From Alteromonas sp. C1M14 (GTDB taxonomy: Bacteria > Pseudomonadota > Gammaproteobacteria > Enterobacterales > Alteromonadaceae), in assembly GCF_018860965.1 (NCBI RefSeq), contig NZ_JAHKQF010000015.1, positions 372,001 through 436,000 on the forward strand: a DNA stretch of 64,000 nucleotides. Direction: 5' to 3'. Of the stretch, positions 27,691-36,412 are shown piece by piece. Positions within the stretch are counted from its first letter, which is position 1; each line of letters starts with the position of its first letter. The notes beneath the pieces were generated by a model. The model had not been told where the DNA came from and searched no databases. It saw only the letters and a list, made by a program, of their open reading frames with translations. The position numbers were made by a program, and so were the translations under genes.

Positions 27691-29004
27691 TCAGGCTTTC
27701 CTCATAAGGGCTTCAATATCATCAATTTCTTTAGGTACGTACTCGGTGATCACTTCCACACCCGTGGCGGTGATCACAAGATTATCTTCTATGCGTACGC
27801 CAATGCCTTTGTACTTTTGCGCCACCGGCGCATCAGCACCAATGTAGATACCCGGTTCGATGGTGATCACCATGCCCGGTTGCAGGGTGCGCTCTTCACC
27901 GTCTTGTTTGTGATCGCCAACATCATGCACATCTAAACCAAGATAATGGCCAATACCATGCATGAAGTACTGCCGGTATGCCTGGCTTTCTAGGTTTTCA
28001 CTGACACTACCGGTTAATACGCCGATATCCAGTAACCCTTCGACGATGATCTGTGTGGCAATACTATTGGCATCAGACAGCGTCATACCAGGCCCAAGCC
28101 TATCGATAACCTGCTTTTGTGCTTTAAGTACAATGCTGTAAATCTCTCGCTGCGGCTGGTTAAACTTTCCTGACACAGGAAATGTACGCGTAATATCTGC
28201 AGCATAGCCATTATATTCTGCGCCTGCATCGATCAAGATCAATGCGCCGTCGTTCACCACATCGCTATTTTCGGTGTAATGCAAAATACAGGCATTTTCG
28301 CCGCTGCCCACAATGGTGCCATACGCAGGGAAGCGCGCCCCCGCCATGGCAAACTCATGGTGCAGTTCAGCTTCTATCTGATATTCATAACACCCTGGAT
28401 GGGCAAAGCGCATAGCGCGCTTATGGGCCTCGCAGGAAATTTTGGCTGCCGCTTTCATCATGGCAATTTCAGCGGATGATTTAAATACACGCATTTCGTG
28501 AATTAGCGGCGACACATCTCGAAGTGATGCGGGGGCGAGGTTTTCTTTAGGAGCATGGTGCAACGTCTTGCACACCTCCATAATGGTGGCAGTCGCGGCA
28601 CACTCCCCATGCATGGGAAAATAAATATGATCATGGCCGCCTAGCCATTCATACAATACATCCGCGAGTTGCTCTGAGGTAAATCCTTCGTCCAAAGCAA
28701 AAAAAGACAGCCCGGCATCCACACCTAAGCGCCGCCCTTCCCAAATCTCCGCGCTTTTATCTTTGGCTTTGAACGCCATGGCACGGTAGGGATCAGAAAA
28801 CTGACTGTGATTAGACAACAACAGCCAACTTTCGGGTTCATCAAACCCAGTAAGATACCAAAAATCGCTATCTTGCCTGAAGGGAAAGGTAGTGTTTTGG
28901 CTGCGGGTTTTCACCTTTGCCGCCGGCACAACACACACGCTTTCGGGCTCGCATAATGACAACAAGCGATGCTGGCGTGAGATAAACTCTTCTTTACTGA
29001 TCAT
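27691..29004 (-). CDS. pepP: Xaa-Pro aminopeptidase (aminopeptidase P)
   Basis: A 437-residue cytoplasmic metallopeptidase that removes N-terminal residues preceding proline. The two-manganese site is complete: the two Asp in LIDAGAEYNGYAADITRTFP, the His in HGIGHYLGLDVHDVG, Glu in ITIEPGIYIG and Glu in GVRIEDNLVIT. The N-terminal domain includes FRQDSDFWYLTGFDEPESW. The length equals that of E. coli PepP. It is three bases behind ygfB and three ahead of ubiH, the usual gammaproteobacterial operon. Confidence 0.96.
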   Translation of the reverse strand: MISKEEFISRQHRLLSLCEPESVCVVPAAKVKTRSQNTTFPFRQDSDFWYLTGFDEPESWLLLSNHSQFSDPYRAMAFKAKDKSAEIWEGRRLGVDAGLSFFALDEGFTSEQLADVLYEWLGGHDHIYFPMHGECAATATIMEVCKTLHHAPKENLAPASLRDVSPLIHEMRVFKSSAEIAMMKAAAKISCEAHKRAMRFAHPGCYEYQIEAELHHEFAMAGARFPAYGTIVGSGENACILHYTENSDVVNDGALILIDAGAEYNGYAADITRTFPVSGKFNQPQREIYSIVLKAQKQVIDRLGPGMTLSDANSIATQIIVEGLLDIGVLTGSVSENLESQAYRQYFMHGIGHYLGLDVHDVGDHKQDGEERTLQPGMVITIEPGIYIGADAPVAQKYKGIGVRIEDNLVITATGVEVITEYVPKEIDDIEALMRKA

Positions 29005-29007
29005 AAT

Positions 29008-29592
29008 TTAATGTACGGATGGTTTGTCTTGTTGATCACCTAACAAAGAAGCACCCAGTTCATTAAAGCAAAGTAATGCCGAAATTTTCACGTATTCCAC
29101 CACTTCGGTAAGCGCCCGTTCAGACTCTTCATCTTCGGTCATGGGCTCTTCCATTCGTGATATATCGGCAAAGTCTTCCAGTGCCTCTTTGACATCGTCA
29201 GAACATTGCACCAAGTTTTGCTGATACAAGCCAAAACCAAACATAAACCCTTGTACCCAGTTGATCAGGCCTAAGCCTCGATCGTTAATAGGGGCTTTAT
29301 CGTCGGGCAGCATTAAACTTAGGGTAAACTCGGCTTCTACCAATTGTTGACACAATGCGTTAAACACACTGGTCAGTAGGTTTTCTAGCTCTGCAGGAAA
29401 CGCTGCACCTTCGTTCATGGTATCTTTTAATACATCCAGCCACTTGCGTTCAGAAACTGGCATCCCGCCACATAATAGACCACACAAGGTGCCTTGGATC
29501 TCTGCGCCATCAGCAATAACATCGTATTGCGAAAGCATATTTGTTACATGGTCGTAATCGAGTTGTTTGTCCACGAATATATTTCCCGTCAC
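29008..29592 (-). CDS. ygfB: UPF0149 (YgfB/YecA) family protein
   Basis: A 194-residue protein of the UPF0149 family. The conserved features are GTLCGLLCGG near residue 34 and WVQGFMFGFGLYQ near the middle. The molecular role is poorly known; in pseudomonads YgfB has been tied to ampDh3 expression and beta-lactam tolerance. There is no ATG near the N-terminus: the longest reading begins at a GTG, and a second GTG at 29574 is also possible. It heads the ygfB-pepP-ubiH-ubiI operon and is divergent from the 6S RNA gene. zapA, which usually lies between them, is absent; 29593-29868 has no open frame of its size. Confidence 0.9.
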   Translation of the reverse strand: MTGNIFVDKQLDYDHVTNMLSQYDVIADGAEIQGTLCGLLCGGMPVSERKWLDVLKDTMNEGAAFPAELENLLTSVFNALCQQLVEAEFTLSLMLPDDKAPINDRGLGLINWVQGFMFGFGLYQQNLVQCSDDVKEALEDFADISRMEEPMTEDEESERALTEVVEYVKISALLCFNELGASLLGDQQDKPSVH

Positions 29593-29868
29593 TATTTGCC
29601 GTCATGCTACCAAAAAGCCTGATTAAAACCCAGTTTAACCCAAATTATGGCCAGCAATTGTCCACTTAATCCATACAAGCCTTTTCACAGCCAGGTTAAT
29701 GCTTTAGGATCACCAAGGTTGTGATGTTATTTGCTAGTAGAAACCCAAATTCCTAACCAAATGGTCAGGTAGCAAACATGGGGTTTTTACTGGGCTGTAA
29801 CCAAAAATACAGTGTTTTTTAAAAGTATTCGAAAGATTGTACGTGATCTGCTTCACGAACTGCATCGT

Positions 29869-29897
29869 TTGATATACTCTGTGACGCTGTTTATAAA
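29869..29897 (+). promoter_or_regulatory. Sigma-70 promoter of the 6S RNA gene
   Basis: TTGATA-N17-TATAAA with ideal spacing places the start of transcription at about 29904, matching the 5' end expected from the terminal helix of the RNA. A second TATACT lies at 29873. The upstream gap (29593-29868) carries no gene. Confidence 0.75.
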
Positions 29898-29903
29898 TTT
29901 TAT

Positions 29904-30084
29904 GTCTTCTGGAATGTTTGCCAGTTTATTAATGTCCCTGGCCGATGCTTTAAACCTAGGAAGATGAGCTCGTAGCTATTGTGCAAGCTCGGCATGTACC
30001 GAGAAGCCTACGGCTATGACGATTCTTCCGCCCTGAACTTTTCGGTTCACGGGCGAACAATAGACAGCGGCATTCTGGAAGGCG
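29904..30084 (+). ncRNA. ssrS: 6S RNA, regulator of sigma-70 RNA polymerase
   Basis: The segment has the layout of gammaproteobacterial 6S RNA. The 5' end CTTCTGGAATG can pair over 11 bases, including two G-U pairs, with CATTCTGGAAG at the 3' end. The conserved block AAGCTCGGCATGTACCGAGA then AGCC matches the E. coli GCTCGG..CCGAGAAGCC side of the central bubble, and CCTGAACTTTTCGGTTCACGGG forms the apical arm region. 6S RNA mimics an open promoter and sequesters the housekeeping RNA polymerase in stationary phase. The gene has its own promoter and lies 22 bp ahead of a ribokinase gene, not fau as in E. coli. The exact ends are approximate. Confidence 0.88.
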
Positions 30085-30106
30085 CCCTCTTTCGACGGTA
30101 GAAGAA

Positions 30107-31006
30107 ATGGCGATTATTAATTTTGGTTCGATCAACATCGATCATGTCTATCAGGTAGAACACTTTGTTAAACCTGGTGAAACACTGGCATCTTCACAAT
30201 ACAAGCAACTGTTAGGCGGCAAAGGGGCAAATCAGTCCATTGCGCTAGCCCTTGCCGGTGCAGATGTTAAACACGTTGGCGCAATTAACGAATCTGACGC
30301 CACGTTCAAACAAACCCTTATTCGCAAAGGCGTAGACTGCCAGTACGTAAAATGTACTGACACCCCCTCAGGCCATGCGATTATTCAGGTTACACCAACG
30401 GGTGAAAACGCCATCGTGCTATTTGGCGGTGCTAACCTTACCCTCACTGACGAGACCGTCAACAAAGCGCTCAGCAACACAAGTTCCGCCGATTGGGTGC
30501 TTACCCAAAACGAAACCAGTAGCATTGCTGACATCTTAAGCTTAGCGCACAGCAAACAACTTAAAGTGGCTTTTAATCCGGCGCCTATGAGCGACTCGGT
30601 GAATGCATTGCCGTTAGATTGTGTTGACCTGCTGATTGTTAACGAAACAGAAGCGCAAGCCATTACCGGTCAGTCAACCACCGAATCTATTGTGACTTGG
30701 TTCACCCAGAATTGGAAACATGGCGAAGTGATCCTCACCCTAGGTAAAGAAGGGGTGATAATGGTGCGTAAAGATGGCACAACCATCGACGTACCGGCAT
30801 TTTCTGTAGAAGCCGTCGATACCACGGCTGCCGGCGACTGTTTTATCGGCTATTTCTTATCCGCATACAGTCATCACACCGACGCCCGTCAGGCACTAAT
30901 ACGCGGGTGCGCTGCATCAGCTATTGCCGTAACCCGGGAAGGCGCGGCACAGTCTATCCCCACTCAAAATGAAGTTGATCGCTTCTTAGCAAAACACGGT
31001 AAGTAG
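30107..31006 (+). CDS. rbsK: Ribokinase (PfkB family)
   Basis: A 299-residue carbohydrate kinase. PfkB signatures are the N-terminal GSINIDHVYQVEHFVKPGET, the substrate loop LLGGKGANQSIALALAGA, and the C-terminal VDTTAAGDCFIGYF with the catalytic Asp in the GD position (normally GAGD, here AAGD as in ribokinases). It phosphorylates ribose to ribose 5-phosphate. A nucleoside hydrolase gene follows after 19 bp, so together they can feed ribose from nucleosides into the pentose phosphate pool; rpiA is 3 kb downstream. Only 22 bp separate it from the 6S RNA, so transcripts may read through. Confidence 0.92.
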   Translation: MAIINFGSINIDHVYQVEHFVKPGETLASSQYKQLLGGKGANQSIALALAGADVKHVGAINESDATFKQTLIRKGVDCQYVKCTDTPSGHAIIQVTPTGENAIVLFGGANLTLTDETVNKALSNTSSADWVLTQNETSSIADILSLAHSKQLKVAFNPAPMSDSVNALPLDCVDLLIVNETEAQAITGQSTTESIVTWFTQNWKHGEVILTLGKEGVIMVRKDGTTIDVPAFSVEAVDTTAAGDCFIGYFLSAYSHHTDARQALIRGCAASAIAVTREGAAQSIPTQNEVDRFLAKHGK

Positions 31007-31025
31007 CATTTAAGGAATATCCATC

Positions 31026-31967
31026 ATGACGCATAAAATCATCCTCGATACCGATCCTGGTATAGACGACGCAATGGCCATCTTTTTCGCTTTCCAGCAC
31101 CCCGACATTGAAGTGCTGGGATTAACCACCGTGTATGGAAACGTACCGGTTTCCATGGCCGCTAAAAATGCCCTTACCCTGTGTGAGATGGCAGATCAAG
31201 ACATCCCTGTTACTCAGGGTGTTGGCATGCCTTGGGTGGGTCCTGAGTCAAGCTATGCGCACTTTGTTCACGGCGATGATGGATTCGGAAATACCTTTCC
31301 CGAGCCGTCTGAACGTGAGCTCGACCCCCGTAGCTCAGCGCAGTTTATCGTCGACATGGCACGTAAGTATCCCGGCGAAATTACCCTTGTGGCCATTGGC
31401 CCTCTTGGTAACCTAGCGTTAGCCCTTCGTTTAGAGCCTGAATTACCTAAGTTGGTAAAAGGCGTAAGCATTATGGGCGGTGCCGCATTTGTACCGGGCA
31501 ACGTTACCCCAGTGGCAGAAGCGAACATCTGGAACGATGCCCATGCGGCAGCGATTGTGTTTGACGCTAAGTGGCCCCTTACCATGTTCGGCTTAGATGT
31601 CACATTGAAAACCCCATTTACACTGCCCTTCTTAGATAAGTTAGAAGATAACAACGAAAAGCTTGGTGGTTTTGTTAAGCGCGCATCGCAGTTTTATGCC
31701 GACTTTTACTCTCAAAACCGTCCTGACAGAGTGTGTTTTTTCCATGATGCATTCCCTCTGGCTCACTTGCTTCACCCAGAATTGTTTATCATCAAGCGCG
31801 GCCATGCGCGGGTAGGCACTTCTGAATTAGATCGTGGGCAAACCGTGATTGCACCTGAAGGTAGTACCGCCAGCCCACTATGGACAGAGGCACATAAAGT
31901 CGATGTAGCCGTAGATGTGGATCACGAGAAACTGGAACAATTGTTCATTGACACCTACGCTTATTAG
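31026..31967 (+). CDS. Nucleoside hydrolase (ribonucleoside hydrolase)
   Basis: A 313-residue inosine-uridine-preferring type nucleoside hydrolase, which splits nucleosides to ribose and base. The calcium-binding DTDPGIDDAMAI motif is at residues 7-18, followed by GLTTVYGNV, the oxyanion-side ITLVAIGPLGNLALAL, SIMGGAAFVPGN and the EANIWNDAHAA metal/ribose ligands; HDAFPLAHLL provides the catalytic His region. The order ribokinase then hydrolase forms a salvage operon. Specificity (pyrimidine, purine or mixed) cannot be assigned by eye. Confidence 0.92.
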   Translation: MTHKIILDTDPGIDDAMAIFFAFQHPDIEVLGLTTVYGNVPVSMAAKNALTLCEMADQDIPVTQGVGMPWVGPESSYAHFVHGDDGFGNTFPEPSERELDPRSSAQFIVDMARKYPGEITLVAIGPLGNLALALRLEPELPKLVKGVSIMGGAAFVPGNVTPVAEANIWNDAHAAAIVFDAKWPLTMFGLDVTLKTPFTLPFLDKLEDNNEKLGGFVKRASQFYADFYSQNRPDRVCFFHDAFPLAHLLHPELFIIKRGHARVGTSELDRGQTVIAPEGSTASPLWTEAHKVDVAVDVDHEKLEQLFIDTYAY

Positions 31968-31984
31968 CACCTGTTGCTAATAAC

Positions 31985-32012
31985 AAAAAGCGCCAATAGG
32001 CGCTTTTTTTTT
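31985..32012 (+). terminator. Rho-independent terminator after the nucleoside hydrolase gene
   Basis: AAAAAGCGCC-AATA-GGCGCTTTTTTTTT, 17 bp beyond the stop codon, ends the 6S RNA/ribokinase/hydrolase unit. The following start codon is only ten bases away, so the next gene's promoter must lie within or before this region. Confidence 0.88.
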
Positions 32013-32021
32013 CGGTGATTT

Positions 32022-33611
32022 ATGATTGAACCACCACTTCCGCCCGACGAAGAAGGTCGCTTGGCGGAATTGCTAAGCTACCGTATTCTCGACACCGACA
32101 GCGAGAAGCTACTCGATGACATTACCCAGTTGGCATCGCAAATTTGCGAAACGCCCATTGCGCTAATCAGTTTGGTGGATCCTGATCGGCAATGGTTTAA
32201 ATCCAAAGTTGGCATAGACGTAGAACAAACCCATCGCAATATCTCGTTTTGCGGCCATGCCATACTCGACCAATCGTTATTTGAAATAAACGACACCCTA
32301 AATGATGAACGCTTTGCCGATAACCCATTAGTAACCGGTGCGCCTAATATTCGTTTTTATGCGGGCACCCCGTTAATTACCCCAAACGGCTATGCTTTAG
32401 GTACTCTTTGCACCATCGACTCTAAACCCAAAGCCCTAAGCGATTTGCAAAAATCCGCCTTACATACCTTAGGCTGTAATATTGTTACTCATTTAGAGTT
32501 GCGAAAACGAAATGCCGAACTCAATCACTTAAACAATATCAAAACAGACTACCTTGCCTCTTTTAGTCACGAATTAAGAACCCCGTTAAATGCCATATGT
32601 ACCTTTGGAAAACTTCTTGAAGAAGAAGCCCGTTTACAGCATTTAGCGCCAATATTTCAAGATGCGTTACGCCATATTCGCGTTAGCGGTAATAAGCTGT
32701 TGGCGGCGGTAGACATCATTTTAGGCAAAGAGGACAACAACGGGTCGAAAACCCTTAACACCGTAGGCGCCCATGCTTTTTTCCATCATATTTTCCATAC
32801 CTTAGAAAACCATGCGCGTGGGCAAGGGATCCAAATCAGCAGTCATATCGAAAACATTGTTCCTGAAACCCTCACGTTTAATACTGCGGGATTTTGCAAA
32901 CTGATGCTGACGGTTTTAGGTTATGCGTTTCGTCATGCCGCCCCTAATATGCACATCGATATCATGCTGTATTACCGTTTGGGCGACCTCATCATCTTAA
33001 TAAAAGACACCCACTCCCACTTTACCCTAGAAGACCAGCAAGGCGTGTATGCCTGTGTTGACGACACACTCACCGGCGCATCCTACCTGACCAAACTGCG
33101 TATTTTAGTGGATAACTTAGGCGGGCATATAAAGATAAAAAGTAGCGAACAAAACGGTACCGTGTATATGTGCTCTCTGCCGGCAACCACCGAAGAACCA
33201 ATGCCCTCGCCCTCACAAGCGAAATCGTGCTTTACCGATAACCCCGCCATTTTGGTAGTAGAAGACAACGAAATTAATCAAGAAGTGATGAAATCGCTTT
33301 TGGGCCAGCACAGCTTAATTGCGGATATTGCCAGTGACGGCGAAGCCGCTTTACGTATGCTGGAAACTCGTCAATACGATCTTATTTTTATGGATATTAA
33401 CCTGCCGGGCATTTGCGGACTGGAAACCACACAGAAAATCAGAGAAACTCTGCCTTCAATACCGGTAATTGCCGTCACGGCGAATGTCATTACAGACAAA
33501 GAAACCATGCGAGAAGCCGGTATGGACGCGGTGCTAACTAAGCCTATCGAGCAGGCATCTCTAGCCCGCGTGCTTAATTTGTATCTTATTCCCGGGGGCA
33601 AGATTGACTAA
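32022..33611 (+). CDS. GAF / histidine-kinase-like / receiver hybrid protein with degenerate ATPase domain
   Basis: A 529-residue cytoplasmic signalling protein without membrane segments. Residues about 25-165 form a GAF domain (ITQLASQICETPIALISLVD, CGHAILD, FYAGTPLITPNGYALGTLC). A HisKA dimerisation domain follows with the H-box SFSHELRTPLNA (His about 186). The next region sits where the HATPase domain should be but lacks its key features: the N-box Asn is absent in VLGYAFRHAAPN and there is no DxGxG loop (IKDTHSHF instead). A receiver domain closes the protein, with DN in VVEDNEINQE, phospho-acceptor Asp in FMDINLPG and Lys in LTKP. It is probably a phosphotransfer scaffold or phosphatase rather than an active kinase. 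Its end overlaps fau by eight bases. Confidence 0.82.
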   Translation: MIEPPLPPDEEGRLAELLSYRILDTDSEKLLDDITQLASQICETPIALISLVDPDRQWFKSKVGIDVEQTHRNISFCGHAILDQSLFEINDTLNDERFADNPLVTGAPNIRFYAGTPLITPNGYALGTLCTIDSKPKALSDLQKSALHTLGCNIVTHLELRKRNAELNHLNNIKTDYLASFSHELRTPLNAICTFGKLLEEEARLQHLAPIFQDALRHIRVSGNKLLAAVDIILGKEDNNGSKTLNTVGAHAFFHHIFHTLENHARGQGIQISSHIENIVPETLTFNTAGFCKLMLTVLGYAFRHAAPNMHIDIMLYYRLGDLIILIKDTHSHFTLEDQQGVYACVDDTLTGASYLTKLRILVDNLGGHIKIKSSEQNGTVYMCSLPATTEEPMPSPSQAKSCFTDNPAILVVEDNEINQEVMKSLLGQHSLIADIASDGEAALRMLETRQYDLIFMDINLPGICGLETTQKIRETLPSIPVIAVTANVITDKETMREAGMDAVLTKPIEQASLARVLNLYLIPGGKID

Positions 33612-34200
33612 CCAACAAAACGCACGAACTCTGCTACGACAGCAATTACGACAACGACGTACCAGCCTTTCTCTGAGTGAACAACAATCTGCCTCTGACG
33701 CCCTTTTACACAATGTTACTGCCTTACCCCAATGGAAAAGTGCTAACTTTATAGCATCTTACCTGGCCAATGACGGTGAAATAGATTTAAGCAATGTGAT
33801 GCACCATGCTTGGCAGCAAAAACGCCATACCACCTTACCGGTGATCCATCCGTTTAGTCCTAAGCACCTACTATTTTTACGGTTTACGCCAACCACTCTG
33901 TTGGTTAAAAACCGTTTTAATATTGATGAACCGGCTCTTGCCTGCCCCAGTGTTGTACCGTTACAAGAGCATGACATCATCTTAATGCCCTTGGTGGGTT
34001 TTGATGAAGCCGGAAACCGCTTAGGAATGGGCGGCGGATTCTACGACCGAGCCTTGGCTTCTTTTCGCAATAAAAGCAAACGCCCATGGTTAGTGGGTAC
34101 GGCCCACGATTGTCAGTGCGTAGAACATCTACCCGTGGCACCTTGGGACGTACCTTTAGACGTTATCGTCACCCCAACACGGGTGATTTCCCCCACTTAA
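33604..34200 (+). CDS. fau: 5-formyltetrahydrofolate cyclo-ligase
   Basis: A 198-residue enzyme that converts 5-formyl-THF to 5,10-methenyl-THF with ATP. The signature GNRLGMGGGFYDRAL lies at about 138-152; the basic N-terminus (LRQQLRQRRTSL) is typical. No ATG occurs before residue 65, so translation must start at the TTG at 33604 or a nearby non-ATG codon; GGGGG lies just upstream. It overlaps the signalling gene by eight bases, so its weak start may depend on translational coupling. The usual E. coli ssrS-fau adjacency is broken here by three genes. Confidence 0.92.
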   Translation: MTNQQNARTLLRQQLRQRRTSLSLSEQQSASDALLHNVTALPQWKSANFIASYLANDGEIDLSNVMHHAWQQKRHTTLPVIHPFSPKHLLFLRFTPTTLLVKNRFNIDEPALACPSVVPLQEHDIILMPLVGFDEAGNRLGMGGGFYDRALASFRNKSKRPWLVGTAHDCQCVEHLPVAPWDVPLDVIVTPTRVISPT

Positions 34201-34275
34201 CGAGATTGTTGCTAAATTCGTCACTATTCGTTGTTCATTTCGGTTAAAATTCACAAAACGCTTGGAGGATGAACA

Positions 34276-34932
34276 ATGGAACAAAACGCAAAGAAGAAAG
34301 CCGTGGCCGAAGCGGCAATAAAATTTGTTGAGCCTGACACCATAGTCGGCGTAGGCACAGGCTCAACAGTGAATTACTTTATTGATGCCTTAGCCGAAAT
34401 AAAACACACCATAGAAGGCGCGGTTTCTAGCTCTGATGCCTCAACTAAGCGCCTCGAAGCCCACGGTATAGAAGTATTTTCGTTAAATAATGTCAGCGAC
34501 TTGTCTATTTATGTGGATGGCGCAGATGAAATTACTGAACACAAACACATGATTAAAGGCGGTGGCGCAGCATTAACCCGCGAAAAAATTGTCGCAGCGG
34601 TGGCCAAAACCTTTGTATGCATTGTCGATGACAGCAAACAAGTACCGGTTTTAGGTAAGTTTCCCCTGCCCGTGGAAGTGATCCCCATGGCGCGCTCATA
34701 TGTTGCCAGAGAATTAGTCAAACTGGGTGGCGATCCGGTTTATCGAGAAGGCGTTAAAACTGACAACGGTAACGTGATCCTTGATGTTCACAACTTAAAC
34801 ATTGTGGCCCCCAGAGAGCTCGAAAGTGCCATTAACGGTATTGCTGGTGTGGTTACCAATGGTATTTTTGCCAATCGCGGTGCAGATATTGTTTTAGTGG
34901 CAACCAACGACGGCGTCAAAACCTACGAGTAA
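34276..34932 (+). CDS. rpiA: Ribose-5-phosphate isomerase A
   Basis: A 218-residue isomerase interconverting ribose 5-phosphate and ribulose 5-phosphate. Landmarks are [16 protein letters not shown] (phosphate loop), [19 protein letters not shown] with the catalytic Asp/Glu region, [13 protein letters not shown], and [12 protein letters not shown]. The ATG follows an ideal GGAGGA. It is a natural sink for ribose 5-phosphate made by the ribokinase upstream, although it is separately transcribed after a 75-bp gap. Confidence 0.97.
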   Translation: MEQNAKKKAVAEAAIKFVEPDTIVGVGTGSTVNYFIDALAEIKHTIEGAVSSSDASTKRLEAHGIEVFSLNNVSDLSIYVDGADEITEHKHMIKGGGAALTREKIVAAVAKTFVCIVDDSKQVPVLGKFPLPVEVIPMARSYVARELVKLGGDPVYREGVKTDNGNVILDVHNLNIVAPRELESAINGIAGVVTNGIFANRGADIVLVATNDGVKTYE

Positions 34933-35066
34933 GGTAAAGGCGTGTCGGTGAAGGCCAATATCGCCCAAGTTAGTGGGTGCCATTGGTCTTACAAAACCAG
35001 CATCCTGCACCACTGGTGCAAAATAGCGCTTTTAACCATCACGAATTTTTGCTATTTTGCCCATAT

Positions 35067-35082
35067 AGACGTCCAGATGTCC
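35067..35082. promoter_or_regulatory. Tandem MetJ-box-like site upstream of serA
   Basis: AGACGTCC and AGATGTCC stand directly in tandem and match the MetJ half-site AGACGTCT at 7 and 6 of 8 positions. The site lies 33-48 bp before the serA ATG and just upstream of a TACAAT -10-like element (35094), where a repressor would block the promoter. A MetJ link to serA is not something I know to be established, so this is a candidate only. Confidence 0.4.
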
Positions 35083-35114
35083 TTTTATCAACCTACAATT
35101 TGAGATGCGAGGCA

Positions 35115-36344
35115 ATGAGTAAAGTATCACTACCCAAGGATAAAATCCGTATACTGCTGCTTGAAGGTGTACACCAAAGTGCAGTAGAAACCCTGAAAAA
35201 TAACGGCTACACCAACGTAGAGTATTTAAAAACCTCGTTGTCCGACGCTGATCTTAAAGAGAAAATAAAAGACGCTCACTTTGTTGGTATTCGCTCTCGT
35301 ACCCAGTTAACCGACAGTGTAATAGACGCCGCCAGAAAATTAGTCGCCATTGGTTGCTTTTGTATCGGCACGAACCAGGTTGATTTAAAAGCCACACAAA
35401 TTCGCGGTATTCCGGTTTTTAATGCGCCCTTTTCTAACACCCGCTCGGTAGCTGAATTAGTATTAGGTCAGCTAATTTTGCTGTTACGTGGTGTACCTAC
35501 CAAAAATGCCAAAGCCCATCGTGGCGAATGGGAAAAAAGTGCCGTTGGCTCTTTTGAAGCACGCGGCAAAACACTGGGCATCATTGGCTATGGCCACATT
35601 GGTACTCAATTAAGTATCTTGGCAGAACACCTAGGCATGCGTGTACAGTTTTTTGATATCGAAGACAAACTCGTGCTGGGTAACTCGGTGCAAGTGAAAT
35701 CTCTTGATACCCTGTTGTCTACCTCGGATGTGGTGTCTTTACACGTACCAGAAACCCCTTCTACCAAAGAAATGATAGGCAAAGATGAACTGGCTAAAAT
35801 GAAAAAGGGCAGCATTCTTATCAACGCCTCACGGGGAACCGTGGTTGATATCGACGCCTTAGTAGACGCGATGTCTCGGGAACACTTAGCCGGTGCCGCC
35901 ATTGATGTTTTCCCTGTAGAGCCAAAATCTAACAGCGAAGAATTTTTGTCTCCCTTGCGCGAGTTCGACAACGTGATCCTTACCCCTCATGTGGGCGGTA
36001 GTACTCAAGAAGCACAGGAAAATATCGGTATTGAAGTGGCCGGTAAGTTAGCGAAATACAGTGATAACGGCTCCACCCTATCAGCGGTTAACTTCCCGGA
36101 AGTATCATTGCCTGATCACCCTGGCCGTTCACGGTTGCTGCACATTCATGAAAACCGACCTGGCGTGTTAAATCAAATTAACCAAACCTTTGCCGATAAA
36201 GGCATAAACATTGAAGCCCAGTATCTTCAAACCAGTGCTGATATTGGTTATGTGGTTGTCGATGTAGAAGCCAACAAGGCTGATGAAGGATTGGCCGAAC
36301 TGCAAAACATTGACGGCACCATTAAAACCCGTCTGCTAGTATAA
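35115..36344 (+). CDS. serA: D-3-phosphoglycerate dehydrogenase
   Basis: A 409-residue enzyme for the first step of serine synthesis. The substrate domain is followed by the NAD-binding fold (TLGIIGYGHIGTQLSILAEH, about residues 153-172), the catalytic ILINASRGTVVDIDAL and LTPHVGGSTQEAQENIG with the catalytic His, and a C-terminal ACT domain (HIHENRPGVLNQINQTF) that binds serine for feedback inhibition. The length is that of the E. coli enzyme. The ATG with GAGG upstream was preferred; the frame is open 46 codons further upstream. Serine made here feeds glycine and one-carbon metabolism handled by gcvTHP in the same window. Confidence 0.97.
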   Translation: MSKVSLPKDKIRILLLEGVHQSAVETLKNNGYTNVEYLKTSLSDADLKEKIKDAHFVGIRSRTQLTDSVIDAARKLVAIGCFCIGTNQVDLKATQIRGIPVFNAPFSNTRSVAELVLGQLILLLRGVPTKNAKAHRGEWEKSAVGSFEARGKTLGIIGYGHIGTQLSILAEHLGMRVQFFDIEDKLVLGNSVQVKSLDTLLSTSDVVSLHVPETPSTKEMIGKDELAKMKKGSILINASRGTVVDIDALVDAMSREHLAGAAIDVFPVEPKSNSEEFLSPLREFDNVILTPHVGGSTQEAQENIGIEVAGKLAKYSDNGSTLSAVNFPEVSLPDHPGRSRLLHIHENRPGVLNQINQTFADKGINIEAQYLQTSADIGYVVVDVEANKADEGLAELQNIDGTIKTRLLV

Positions 36345-36364
36345 AGGCCCAGTTCGCAAATAAT

Positions 36365-36394
36365 AAAAAAGCCCGTTAAATAACGGGCTTTTTT
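36365..36394 (+). terminator. Bidirectional terminator between serA and the DUF481 gene
   Basis: AAAAAAGCCCGTT-AAAT-AACGGGCTTTTTT is symmetric, with T runs on both strands, and serves both convergent genes. Confidence 0.9.
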
Positions 36395-36412
36395 ATGTGG
36401 TGCTAATACTTC

